Positions 9,133 through 19,129 of a DNA stretch of 64,000 nt are shown here, piece by piece (positions within the stretch are counted from its first letter, which is position 1; each line of letters starts with the position of its first letter). The stretch comes from Tuctoria greenei. Lineage: Eukaryota > Streptophyta > Magnoliopsida > Poales > Poaceae. The notes below the pieces were generated by a model. The model was not told the origin of the DNA. It saw only the letters and a program-made list of their open reading frames with translations, and did no database searches. Where the stretch lies: the NCBI GenBank assembly GCA_036927565.1, contig JAYESD010000008.1, forward strand, positions 117,269,498 through 117,333,497, written 5' to 3'. Position numbers and translations under genes: made by a program.

Positions 9133-10287
9133 TGATGAGATCATGCATATTATCATTGCACAAATAAACATGGCACAATGTTTATTTGTTTGGGATCTTG
9201 GCTCAAGTGAATGTGCACTCTTATTTGATGGACAAGATCAAGATGGCGCACTATGTTGTCCACCACCTTGGCCTCCTCCATTCATGCATACAAAAAGATT
9301 TGATGGCAATGCACATTTGGACCAACACATAATAGAAGATGAACTTGAGTCGAGAACGATTCCAAGTCAAGAAGGGGAGGATGATGAGGACATCACTTCT
9401 ATGGATACAAACAACACTCCATTGAACATACAAGATGCAATCAATAGAGTTCATACACAACAATTAATTTCAGAGGTGAACTCGTTCTTATATATTTCCT
9501 TATATGTTTTTAAGCATAGATTGCTACTTAATGATTTATTTGTGATTAGGATCAATGGAGAGGTTCAAGGAGTACTTGGAGGGAGTATTAGGGACGTGGA
9601 AGACCAGAGAATTCGTTCAAAGAATATGGAAACCGAACCAAACTCCAAATCGTATCCAACTCGGAGTCCAGGAGCAGTACACACCAAAATGGACGCCCAG
9701 AACGCATACGAACTCCGTTTTTGACGTTCTACATATGCACGGAAACGGGAGAGGATAAACTTTCCAATGGCGCTGGTCCTATGTCATAATACGTTCGGAG
9801 TCGACGGAAATCGTCGAAACAAAATCAAGTACAGAATCTGTCAGGATGCTTGGCCACCGTATTGGGCCATTGGGCCTTGTATCAAGTCTAAGTCCATTAA
9901 TTTTCGTGTCTTAGGGTTAGGTCACGACCATAACACCCCCTTGGACGTCCTCCCACCTATATATACTCCATGCTAGCCGCCATAGACAATTGAGTTTTGC
10001 TTAGATCAATAATATCGCCGTTTATCGGTTTGTGAAACCCCAATTCAGCAATTTCAGATTGCTTCTTCTACGTTCTTGCTTGTGTTCTCGGTTGCACTTG
10101 CAGGGATTAGACTTTTTGGCGAGGTCAATCGTGTGCAGCACGGTTGAGAACCAACAGAGCGGTGGTGTAGTGATTGCAGGGGTTGTTCGTGTTCTAATCG
10201 AGAGCCTCGGATCATCAACGTCGAGATCTCCACAACAATCGACCTATCCATTACCTTTCGGAAGATCGGGCCTAAACCTACTCATCA
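9133..10287 (+). repeat. 3' LTR of the gag-only retrotransposon
   Basis: 1155 bp, matching 5480-6633. An open frame runs from the end of the internal region through the polypurine tract into this LTR as far as 9724. Its text (KEGENDE, then SRTIPSQEGEDDED, then LNIQDAINRVHTQQL) resembles the C-terminal tail of Ty3 polyproteins, so the LTR appears to have absorbed a coding tail. A polypurine-like copy lies inside it at 9368-9390. The last 20 bases differ from the 5' LTR, but the LTR still ends in CA before TCCTA. Confidence 0.92.
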
Positions 10288-10534
10288 TCCTAGTCTAGGA
10301 AGATATGCTCCGATTCCTGTCCTCCAACTCCATCTAGGCTTCCGATGACGCAGGTGGTTCACCACCAGACTGTAGAAAGGATAAGAACGCACACATGTAA
10401 CAGTCATTGTTGACTGCGTTGGTCTAACGTCATTGTTTGACTGCGTAGGCCTATGTTTAGTCATTAACTCTAGCTTTTTAATCTGTGTAGTGCGAAAGGT
10501 TTTTGTTTCGGTTTCACACTACACTAGATAGCCT

Positions 10535-10542
10535 ATATAAAG
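10535..10542 (+). promoter_or_regulatory. TATA box of foldback unit 1 (repeated in units 2 and 3)
   Basis: TATATAAA sits about 50 bases before an ATG. Units 2 (11605-11612, TATATAAA) and 3 (12796-12803, AATATAAA) have the matching box in the same context (CACACTACACTAG...AGC). Confidence 0.35.
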
Positions 10543-10644
10543 TGTATCTGTGTTCCCTGATGAGTACACAACAAACATTCTCCATACAGAATGAAACTTG
10601 CAAGCCGCTTTCTTCTGCCGGAGGTTCGAAGGAAACTACATGGC

Positions 10645-11240
10645 TGGTCGGGTACACGTACGGTACGGGTGTGCCGATGTACCTTAACCCCCCGTACGTC
10701 GTCCGTCCCTGGTGGTTGTTGGGAAGAGCCTTACAGGTATGTTGTGATTCTAGTCCTCTTACTCCATCTCTAGGTTTCTGATGACACAGGCAGTTCACCA
10801 CCAGGCAAACCAAAAAAGTTTTTTTATGAAAAGATGATTGTGGCCCACTGACTGCGGCCTGCTGACGCATCCATCTCTAATTTTTTGATGACACTCCCGC
10901 TGACTTGTCATCATATTATTTGTTGTGAAGGTATGGTAGTTAAACTAAGCATTAACAAAGAGACCAATAACATTTTGACACATCAGCGGGATGACGCATG
11001 GGAGGACAGAACGGGAGGGACACGACTTGCAGCCAGTTTGTCATCAAGAAATTTGCATGCCACTCATCACTGAGGCTTTGTTGGTTTGTCTAGTGGTGAA
11101 CCGCATGCGTCATCGGAAACCTAGATGTAGTTAGAGGACAGGAATCAGAACATACATGCAGGGGTCTTCCAACCACCACCGGGGACGCACGACGGGGGTT
11201 AAGGTACACACCGGCACACCCGGACCGTACATATGTGCCG
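10645..11240. repeat. foldback unit 1: inverted arms
   Basis: The forward arm, about 10650-10862, runs from a GTACGGTACGGGTGTGCC end to CTGACTGCGG. It is reverse-complemented at about 11025-11238 (GCAGCCAGTTTGTCATC ... GGACCGTACATATGTGCCGG). The spacer of about 165 bp includes a nested inverted pair (CCCGCTGAC...CAGCGGG). Confidence 0.7.
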
Positions 11241-11250
11241 GCGAAGATGA

Positions 11251-11484
11251 ATGGCATTCCGGCCGTGGAAGCACCTGCATGACTTCCTTTGGAAGGTGAC
11301 CGACTCGCGGAAGATGTGCGAGGTCGACTACGCCAACATCCAGGTACGTCGCCGTCCGCTGCCACCATTTTCCATTGTGCCGCCGCTACATCGTGTTCAC
11401 TTGCCGCTGCTCGTCATCCTTTTGCAGGTTCACCACCGGACTGTAAAAAGGATAAGCACGCACACATGTAACAGTCATTGTTGA
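11251..11484 (+). CDS. small conserved ORF in the foldback array
   Basis: 77 codons from ATG, beginning MAFRPWKHLHDFLWKVTDSR. A homologous frame with no stops is present in the next unit (12451-12675) but has lost the ATG. A strong donor (CAG|GTACGTCG, about 11342) and an acceptor (TTTTGCAG|GTTCACC, about 11428) would remove an 84-base intron and keep the frame, giving ...CEVDYANIQ joined to VHHRTVKR. The protein is not recognised. It may be a captured host exon; two related copies are weak evidence for coding. Confidence 0.25.
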   Translation: MAFRPWKHLHDFLWKVTDSRKMCEVDYANIQVRRRPLPPFSIVPPLHRVHLPLLVILLQVHHRTVKRISTHTCNSHC

Positions 11485-11715
11485 CTACGTTGGTCTAACG
11501 TCATTGTTTGACTGCGTAGGCCTACGTTTAGTCATTAACGCTAGCTTTTGAATCTCTGTAGTGCGAAAGGGTTTTGTTTTTGTTTCACACTACACTAGCT
11601 AGCATATATAAATTGTATCTATGTTCTCTGATGAATACGCAACAAACATTATCCATACAAAATGAAACTTGCATGCCGCTTTCTTCTGCCGGAGGTTCGA
11701 AGGAAACTACCCGGC

Positions 11716-12440
11716 TGGCCGGGTACACGTACGGTACGGGTGTGCCGGTGTACCTTAACCCCCCGTACGTCATCCGTCCCCGGTGGTTGTTGGGAAGAGC
11801 CTTACAGGTATGCTCTGATTCCAGTCCTCTTACTCCATCTCCAGGTTTCTGATGACGCAAGCGGTTCACCACCAGGCAAAACAAAAAAAGTTGAGCGGCA
11901 TGCATGTTTTTTGATGAAAAACTGACTGCGGCCTGCTGACGCATCCATCTCTAGTTTTTTGATGACACTCCCGCTGACGTGTCATCATCTTATTTGTTGT
12001 GAAGGTATAGTAGTTAAACAAAGCATTAATAAAGGGACCAATAACATTTTGACACATCAGCGGGATGATGCATGGGAGGACAGAACGGGAGGGACACGGC
12101 TTGTATACTCCCATTCAGTGCTTCCATGCGTGCTCCTACTTAAGTGTCATGATTTTATTGGTCCTTTCATTTACTTAACATAATGCCTGATTTAACTTCA
12201 ACCAATTAGACGATGACACGTAAGCGGGAGTACGCATGGAAGCACAAACGGGAGCACCGAAGTTGCATCCGAACGGGAGGCCCCCGCAGCCAGTTTTTCA
12301 TCAAGAAATTTGCATGCCGCTCATGACCGAGGCTTTGCTGGTTTGTCTGGTGGTGAACCGCATGCGTCATTGGAAGCCTAGATGTAGTTAGAGGACAGGA
12401 ATCAGAACATACCTGCAGGGGTCTTCCAACCACCACCGGG
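11716..12440. repeat. foldback unit 2: inverted arms, right arm truncated
   Basis: The forward arm, about 11720-11938, is inverted at about 12285-12450. The right arm stops at GGGGACGCACGAGG and lacks the terminal 70 bases seen in units 1 and 3. This deletion also removed the ATG of the downstream small ORF. The central spacer contains a second inverted pair (ACTCCCGCTGACGTGTCATC near 11965 and GATGACACGTAAGCGGGAGT near 12213). Confidence 0.7.
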
Positions 12441-12450
12441 GACGCACGAG

Positions 12451-12675
12451 GTGTTGTGGAAGCACCTGCATGGATTCCTTTGGAAGGTTACCGACTCACG
12501 GAAGATGTGCGAGGTCGACTACGCCAACATCCAGGTACATCGCCGTCTGCTGCCACCGTTTTCCATTGCGCCGCCGCTGCATGGTGTTCACTTGCTGCTG
12601 CTCATCATCCTTTCGCAGGTTCACCACCAGACTGTAGAAAGGATAAGCACACACACATGTAACAATCATTGTTGA
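12451..12675 (+). pseudogene. second copy of the small array ORF, start lost
   Basis: The frame matches 11251-11484 from WKHLHGFLWKVTDSRKMCEV onward, but its 5' end was removed with the truncated arm of unit 2 and no ATG is left in frame. The splice-like sites are retained (CAG|GTACATCG and TTTCGCAG|GTTCACC). Confidence 0.25.
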
Positions 12676-12904
12676 CTGCATTGGTCTAACGTCATTGTTT
12701 GACTGCGTAGGCCTACGTTTAGTCATTAACGCTAGCTTTTGAATCTGTGTAGTGCGAAAGGGTTTTGTTTTGGTTTCACACTACACTAGCTAGCCAATAT
12801 AAAGTGTATCTATGTTCTCTGATTAATAAACAACAAACATTCTCCATACAAAATTAACTTGCATGCCGCTTTCTTCTGTCGGAGGTTCGAAGGAAACTAC
12901 ACGG

Positions 12905-13705
12905 CTGGCCGGGTGCACGTACGGTACGGGTGTGCCGGTGTACCTTAACCTTCCGTACGTCATCCGTCCCTAGTGGTTGTTGGGAAGAGCCTTACAGGTA
13001 TGCTCTGATTCCAGTCCTCTTACTCCATCTCTAGGTTTCTGATGACGCAAGTGGTTCACCACCAGGCAAACCAAAAAAGCTTGAGCGGCATGCAAGTTTT
13101 TTGATGAAAAACTGACTGCGGCCCGCTGACTGCGGCCTGCTGACGCATCCATCTCTAGTTTTTTGATGACACTCCCGCTGACGTGTCATCATCTTATTTG
13201 TTGTGAAGGTATGGTAGTTAAATTAAGCATTAATAAAGGGACCAATAACATTTTGACACATCAGCGGGATGATGCATGGGAGGACAGAACGGGAGGGACA
13301 TGGCTTGTATACTCCCATTCAGTGCTTCCATGCATGCTCCTACTTAAGTGTCATGATTTTATTGGTTCTTTCATTTACCTAACATAATGCCTGATTTAAC
13401 TTCAACCATTTAGACGATGACACATAAGCGGGAGTACGCACGGAAGCACAAACGGGAGCACCGAAGTTGCATCCGAACGGGAGGCCCCGCAACCAGTTTT
13501 TCATCAAGAAATTTGCATGCCGCTCATGACCGAGGCTTTGCTGGTTTGTCTGGTGGTGAACCGCATGCGTCATTGGAAGCCTAGATGTAGTTAGAGGACA
13601 GGAATCAAAACATACCTGCAAGGGTCTTCCAACCACCACCGGGGACGCACAAGGGGGGTTAAGATACACATAGGCACACCTAGACCGTACATATGTGCCG
13701 GTGAA
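12905..13705. repeat. foldback unit 3: inverted arms
   Basis: The forward arm, about 12910-13135, is inverted at about 13483-13705 and ends with GACCGTACATATGTGCCGG as in unit 1. The spacer repeats the nested inverted pair of unit 2. Confidence 0.7.
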
Positions 13706-13709
13706 GATG

Positions 13710-14090
13710 GAACTCAACAGTCTCACAGTTATGTATAGAAAAAAAGGAAGAAGAAAAAGGATGGCGCGCATTGCAATCTATGAACCGCGAGACTGCTAAC
13801 TTCCACTTTAACTGGCCTGTTCCCAATTCCGCTGAGTCATTGTTGTTGTACATGGTGTTTGGTTGAGACAATGCAACTTGTGGTCATAACGATAAGAATT
13901 AAAAAGAGGAGTGTATCAGATTCAAAAATCCTCATTACGCCAGGTCATATGATGGCTGGGCACTCTCCAATCCACTTAGATTGAAGTGGAACCACTCCTA
14001 CACAAATGAGGAAAAAAAATTATGGATACGGTATGCATATCCAAGGCTGTGCATACCGTTCCACATTTGTTACATGTGTCCACATGAACG
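13710..14090. other. no gene between foldback array and duplicated block
   Basis: Unique-looking sequence. A short imperfect palindrome (ACGGTATGCATATCC...TGTGCATACCGT) lies near 14029-14061, followed by the first copy of the 46-bp repeat described at 14779-14875. Confidence 0.35.
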
Positions 14091-14778
14091 GACGCGCGCA
14101 GTAGTGGTGATGGGACGCGGAGCGGTTCTAATTGAATTCAAAGATGTGCATGCGTTGCGCATGTTTAAGGCGCCTCGGTGACTGGCGCGCACGTAAGCTC
14201 GGTACGGCCGGTCGCATCAGCCGCCTGTACAAATGGCTACAACTTGAACGAAGGACCAAACCTTATGCGGCAAACAACAACGTATAATACTTCCTCCGCC
14301 CCAACTCAACTCTCTTTCTCTTTTGGTCGAATTAATTACCTTTGACCAATGATTTATATGGAATTTATTAACTTCAATAACATGTAGTACTAGATTGTAT
14401 ATTATGGAAATATTTTCATGGTGAATCTAAAAGTACAATTCTTGTATTGTTAAAACAGATCAAAATTGCATAAATCTTAAAGATAGATTTGACGAAACCT
14501 AAGACTTCCCTTTGAAAAAGATTTATACTTTACATTAGTTTTACATATGTAATATGCACATAGGATATATCACTAAATAGTTTTGCAAAAAAACATGGAG
14601 GGGAAATATGTATATCCCATATGCTACTACTACGTAAATTAGGGGTGGGCAAATAAACCGAGACCAAAAAATCAAAACTGATAAAACCGAGACTGGAACC
14701 AAAAAGACCGAAATATCGGGTATCAGGTACTTTTAGGGTAGCAAATATAAATAACTGAAAAATAAATGTCGGGTTCGG
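14091..14778. repeat. copy 2 of the 688-bp duplicated block
   Basis: Copy of 731-1418, same orientation and length. It ends abruptly inside the hAT element and carries no right ends of the contained transposons, so it was copied as plain DNA rather than transposed. It lies within a short tandem repeat. Confidence 0.85.
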
Positions 14779-14875
14779 ACGGATGAAGCAGTTCCACATT
14801 TGTGACATGTGTCTACATGAACGGACGGATGAAGCAGTTGCATGACTGTGACATGTGTGCACATGAACGAATGAG
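14779..14875. repeat. 46-bp tandem repeat interrupted by the duplicated block
   Basis: GGATGAAGCAGTT followed by a CACATTTGTGACATGTGTC-like sequence and ACATGAACGGAC recurs with a 46-bp period from 14781. A partial copy lies on the other side of the 688-bp block at 14058-14093, so the block was pasted into this repeat. Confidence 0.6.
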
Positions 14876-15251
14876 GTCGTATGATGGCCAGGCATGAGAG
14901 GGATAACGCCAAGGAATCATATCCTTTTAAATAATAATTTTTCCCCGCATACGATGGGCCCTTCGCGTGTCAAATTAAAAATTTATCCTTTTATCGAAAA
15001 ACAGCTCCTTTAACGACGCCAAATTTCGGTACATGGGCTCACGCGTACATGGGGACAAACACCAAGCGTTCCAGTGCAGTTTCGGCCTAGGAATACAATG
15101 TGACTCAGTGCAGTTTCAACCCACAAATAACAAGCGGCCCAGCGCAGTGTTGGGCCTACTCTGATAGCTTCACGTACGCTTTGTCCTGGCTGCCTCCCCG
15201 CCGGACCCTTCGATCCACAACGTCCACCTCTCCCGATTGCACGAAATGCGC
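14876..15251. other. no gene; left boundary of the CACTA element not found
   Basis: Searched for a CACTACAAG-type terminus to pair with 20558-20567; none is present. Two segments share (C/T)AGTGCAGTTTC around 15070-15118. Confidence 0.35.
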
Positions 15252-15410
15252 CTGGAGGAGCATCCGCCGACCACCACTCTCTTGGAGGAGCATCCGCCAG
15301 CCGCCACACTCTTGGAGGAGCATCTACCGGCCGCCACGCTCTTGGAAGAGCATCCGCCGTCCACCGGCGTGGAGGAGCATCCGCCGGTCGCCGCACGTAG
15401 AGGAGCAACA
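15252..15410 (+). repeat. 30-bp minisatellite
   Basis: About five copies of a 30-bp unit containing TTGGAGGAGCATCCGCC, slightly shortened in the last copies. Translated, one frame gives repeating LLEEHPPAAT. It lies about 80 bases before the transposase reading frame, so it may be leader or lost N-terminal coding sequence. Confidence 0.75.
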
Positions 15411-15488
15411 GCGCTGGGTACAATCGCTCACATAATGTTATTGTAGTTCAATCCTCTTACGGATACGCTGATTGAATTGTAGGAAGCG

Positions 15489-18400
15489 ATGTCAAATGAT
15501 AAGACATGGATGGGAAAAGACAGGTGTAGGAAGGAGTGGCAGGATGGAATGAAGTCATTTTTAAATTTAGCATTCCAGGGCACCCGTGAAGGAGAAACTA
15601 AGCCTTGTCCTTGCATGAAATGTCGTAATATTTGCCACGGGAGACGCAAGGAAGTTATTCTTCACTTGCTTCGTAATGGGATGTCATTTGATTATACTTG
15701 TTGGGTACACCATGGAGAAAAACGAGTTGAGAAAAAAATTGCTGAGCAATCAGCAAATAATGAGGAGATAATTTCTGATGATGCCGCTATGGAAAATATG
15801 TTGTCCGGCCTTCTTAGAGGCACTGGTGATCATGGTGGTACTTCAGCAGGTGTTGATGATCCAGAAAATGCTATAGACCAGTAGGAGCCAACTGGGTGTG
15901 CAAGGCATTCTATGACTTATTAAATGATGCCAAAAATTAGTTGTATCGAGGTTGTGAGAAGGTGACCCAATTATCCTTCATTGTCAGGTTGTACCAGATA
16001 AAGGGTTTAACTGGTTTGAGCAAAAAAGCGTGTGAGTTCATCCTTGAACTATTCTCATATGTGCTTCCAGAGGGCCATTGCATTCCTAATACACTTGATA
16101 AAGTTCAGAATGTTGTTCGTGACCTCGGGCTAAGCTACAAAAATATCGATGCATGTGTCAATGACTGTGTGTTATTCCAGAAGGACTATTCTCTGCTGGA
16201 TCGATGCCCAAAATTTGGTGTATTCAGATGGAAAAATAGTACTGGTGGGGATGCAAGAGAGGCTTTACCTTGTGGAAAAGCCAAGAAGCTTGTAGCACGC
16301 AAGATTCTACGATACTTCCCTCTTATTCCCCATCTTCAAAGGTTTTATATGGCATAATCAACGACATCAAACATGCGCTGGCACAAAGAAGAACGTATTG
16401 ATGATGGAATATTACGCCATCCTGCAGATTCGAAAGCATGGAAGCATTTTGATAGCATTCACCCAAATTTTTCATCTGATCCTTGCAACGTAAGACTTGG
16501 GCTAGCATCTGATGGTTTCAATCCTTTTGGAGTAATGAATGTTTCTTACAGTACATGGCCTGTGATTCTAATACCTTATAATCTACCACCTTGGTTGTGT
16601 ATGAAGCAGCTTTATTGGTTGATGTCAATGATAATTCCTGGGCCGAAGTCACATGGAAACAACATTGATGTGTATCTGCAGCCTTTGATTGATGAGCTAC
16701 TGAAATTATGGTCTGATGGTGTTGAAACATACGACAGTTCAAAGAAAGAGACATTTCTCATGTGAGCTTCTATATTGTGGACAATAAATGATTTTCCAGC
16801 ATATGCAATGCTATGTGGATGGAGCAGAAAAGGTAGGCTAGCATGTCCATACTGCCATGTAAACACTGACGCGTTGTGCTTGAAATATGGACGAAAGTAT
16901 TGCTACATGGGTCATCGTCGTTTCCTACCTCAGGATCACCAATGGCATCGGGACAAAGCTTCTTTCAACAACAAAATAGAAAATAGAGAGGCTCCAACAT
17001 CACTCTATGGTCACGAAGTACTCCAACAATACGAGACTTTTGATCAAGTGAGTTTTGGAAAGATGAATAATAAGAGAAAGTGCACTGAGGAAGATAGGTG
17101 GCATAGTTGGAAGAAGAAAAGTATATTTTTTCAGCTCTCGTATTAGAAGACATTGCTAATAAGGCATAACTTGGATATCATGCATATTGAGAAAAACATT
17201 TGTGATAGCATATTGGGTACATTGATTAATATGGATGGTAAAACAAAAGATAGTCTGCAAGCTCATTTTGATATGCAGGAAATGCGTATACGGCCAAACC
17301 AACATCTGGTGGGTATGAAAGGGAAGCATGATTGTCCATCAGCATCATATACTTTGCAAAAAGATCAGAAGACCACCTTGTGCAAGTTTTTGGCGGATGT
17401 GAAGATGCCTGATGGTTATGCCTCAAACATCAAGAGAAGTGTGGACAAAACAGCACGTAAGGTATCAGGTCTAAAAACTCATGACTGCCATATTTTATTT
17501 CAGAAGCTCCTTCCTATTGCAATACGTGACATATTGCCTGAAAAGGTTGTTGAACCTTTAATCGAGTTTAGCAGATTCTTTTCTGGAATTTGTTTTAAAG
17601 AATTGGTGGAACCAGATTTCGATAAGATGATTGAACAATTTCCTAAAACAATTTGTAATCTTGAGATGTTGCTTCCTCCCGCTTTCTTTGATATCATGGT
17701 ACATCTTCCAATCCATCTTGGTGAAGAAGATCGCTTGGGTGGACCTGTTTCTTACAGATGGATGTATCAAATTGAGAGGTACCTTGGTACATTGAAGATG
17801 TATGTACGTAACAGAGCTCACCCGGAGGGTTCTATAGCTGAGGGATATATTATGGAAGAGTGTATGACTTTTTGTAGCCAGTCTTTGGATAACATCAGCA
17901 CCAAGCTTAATAGGCCAGAATGTCATGAAGCTGCAGCTAGGAATGAACCTTCTCTCGAGTCTAATACATTGACAGAAGTTGATAATTCTAAAAAAGGGTT
18001 TAAATGGGGCGAACTTACTATGGTGGAACTACATAACATCAAGCATTATATTATTTCTAATGTTGAAGAGGCTGCTCCATGGATCAAGTACATATAACAC
18101 TTAGATGTTCTATAATATATTAATGGATCATGCTTATTGTAGATGGCTAACTTAATTTTGTACCCTTTTCTGTGAGCATTTTGAAGAGCTGAAAAAAATT
18201 CATTCTCGTGATGTTGAAAAACGCCATAGAGATGAGTTTGTTTATTGGTTTCAGAAACGAGTAAGTACATGCAAGTTTTTACTTTGTGAAATATTGAAGA
18301 AATATCTATTCTGAAGTTGGTTTATCGATGACCCCTTTTATACTAATTAATGTGTACAGATTACGACATTACACAAAGAAGGCAAAGTAATCAATTATTT

Positions 18401-19109
18401 GTATGCATTATCTAGAGGACCTGATCGTCGGGCACGTTTTTTTAGTCGATCATTCATAAATGGCTTCTTCTTTCGAACAACAGAGGTGGGAAAAGATTTA
18501 CGGACACAAAACAGTGGTGTTGTTGTTCGGGATGGTGATCATGAGTGGTATGGAGTAATCAAGAAAATGATTTCTGTTGATTTCGAAAAAAATCAAGAGG
18601 TTATGTTATTTGAATGTGAATGGTTTGATCGGCCTCATTCCGGTCAGTGTCAAAGTAGAGGCTACAAAATGGATTGATACAGAGTGATAGATGTTGACAC
18701 TATTTCTCAATTTAAGTATGAGCCTTACATTCTAGCCACCCAAGCAGAACAAGTTTTTTATGTTAGAAGTGTGAAGCAACCTAAATGGGCTACAGTTGTT
18801 AAAACGACACCACGAAACCTTTTTGCCATGCCCCCTGGAGACAGTGAAAATAATGTCACTGTGACGATGGAGGCTGAGACATTATTTGATGATCGAAGGC
18901 TTACTGATATAAATGAGGATATCACCACATGGGATAGGAATGAGAATGACATTGACGGAGGAAGCGGTGATGCTTCCGCTCTTTCAAATGAAGATGACGA
19001 CAACGACGACCACGACGACGATGATACATATATTAATGATTGTATTGTACCTCCAATATTGAGGGAGGACAGCGAAGATGATGATTTTTTTCATATAGGT
19101 ATTGTGTGA
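15489..19109 (+). pseudogene. TNP2-type CACTA transposase, multiply broken
   Basis: The order of domains is right for an autonomous CACTA element. 15489-15884 is a transposase-associated domain with cysteine pairs (KPCPCMKCRN). From about 15902, frame 2 carries the TNP2 core (YRGCEKVTQLSFIVRLYQIK, WTINDFPAYAMLCGW, LIRHNLDIMHIEKNIC). A DUF4218 region follows (LPPAFFDIMVHLPIHLGEED, YLGTLKMYVRNRAHPEGSI), then DUF4216-like sequence (HEWYGVIKKMISVDF, LFECEWFDRPHSG) and an acidic C terminus. Breaks: a frameshift after 15884, then in-frame stops at 15938 (TAG), 16355 (TAA), 16763 (TGA), 17144 (TAG) and 18675 (TGA). Likely introns lie near 18089-18173 and 18261-18360 (AGAAACGA|GTAAGT ... TGTACAG|ATTACG). 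The protein would cut at the element ends, but this copy cannot make it. Confidence 0.85.
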
Positions 19110-19129
19110 TCTAGCTGTACGTGAACTAT

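Larger units (their letters stand above)
5480..10287 (+). mobile_element. complete non-autonomous LTR retrotransposon with gag-like ORF only
   Basis: LTRs at 5480-6633 and 9133-10287 flank an internal region with a tRNA-Met-type primer-binding site, a long leader, one gag-like ORF and a polypurine tract. The LTRs start TGATGAG and end in CA. A perfect 5-bp duplication, TCCTA, lies on both sides (5475-5479 and 10288-10292), so this is one intact insertion. There is no protease, reverse transcriptase or integrase, so mobilisation would need enzymes from a relative. The LTRs differ by about 3% by eye, so the insertion is younger than most others here. Confidence 0.92.
10294..13709. repeat. tandem array of three foldback units
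   Basis: Three units of about 1.07-1.19 kb share landmarks: GTTCACCACC(A/G)GACTGTA at about 10356, 11429 and 12619, and AACTTGCA(A/T)GCCGCTTTC at about 10593, 11664 and 12854. Within each unit a forward arm of about 200 bp is followed by its inverted copy. The retrotransposon at 5480-10287 landed at the left edge of the array, since 10304-10360 already matches arm sequence. Each unit also holds a TATA-like box and GT/AG splice-like signals. It could be a tandem foldback transposon, a Mutator-like element with long inverted ends, or a duplicated hairpin gene. No transposase is present. Confidence 0.75.

Noticed and set aside
10514..10870. Minus-strand ORF of 118 codons, also open in the next unit (11585-11944)
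   Set aside because: It covers the TATA box and inverted arm, and the apparent conservation follows from the DNA repeats. No start context or recognised domain.
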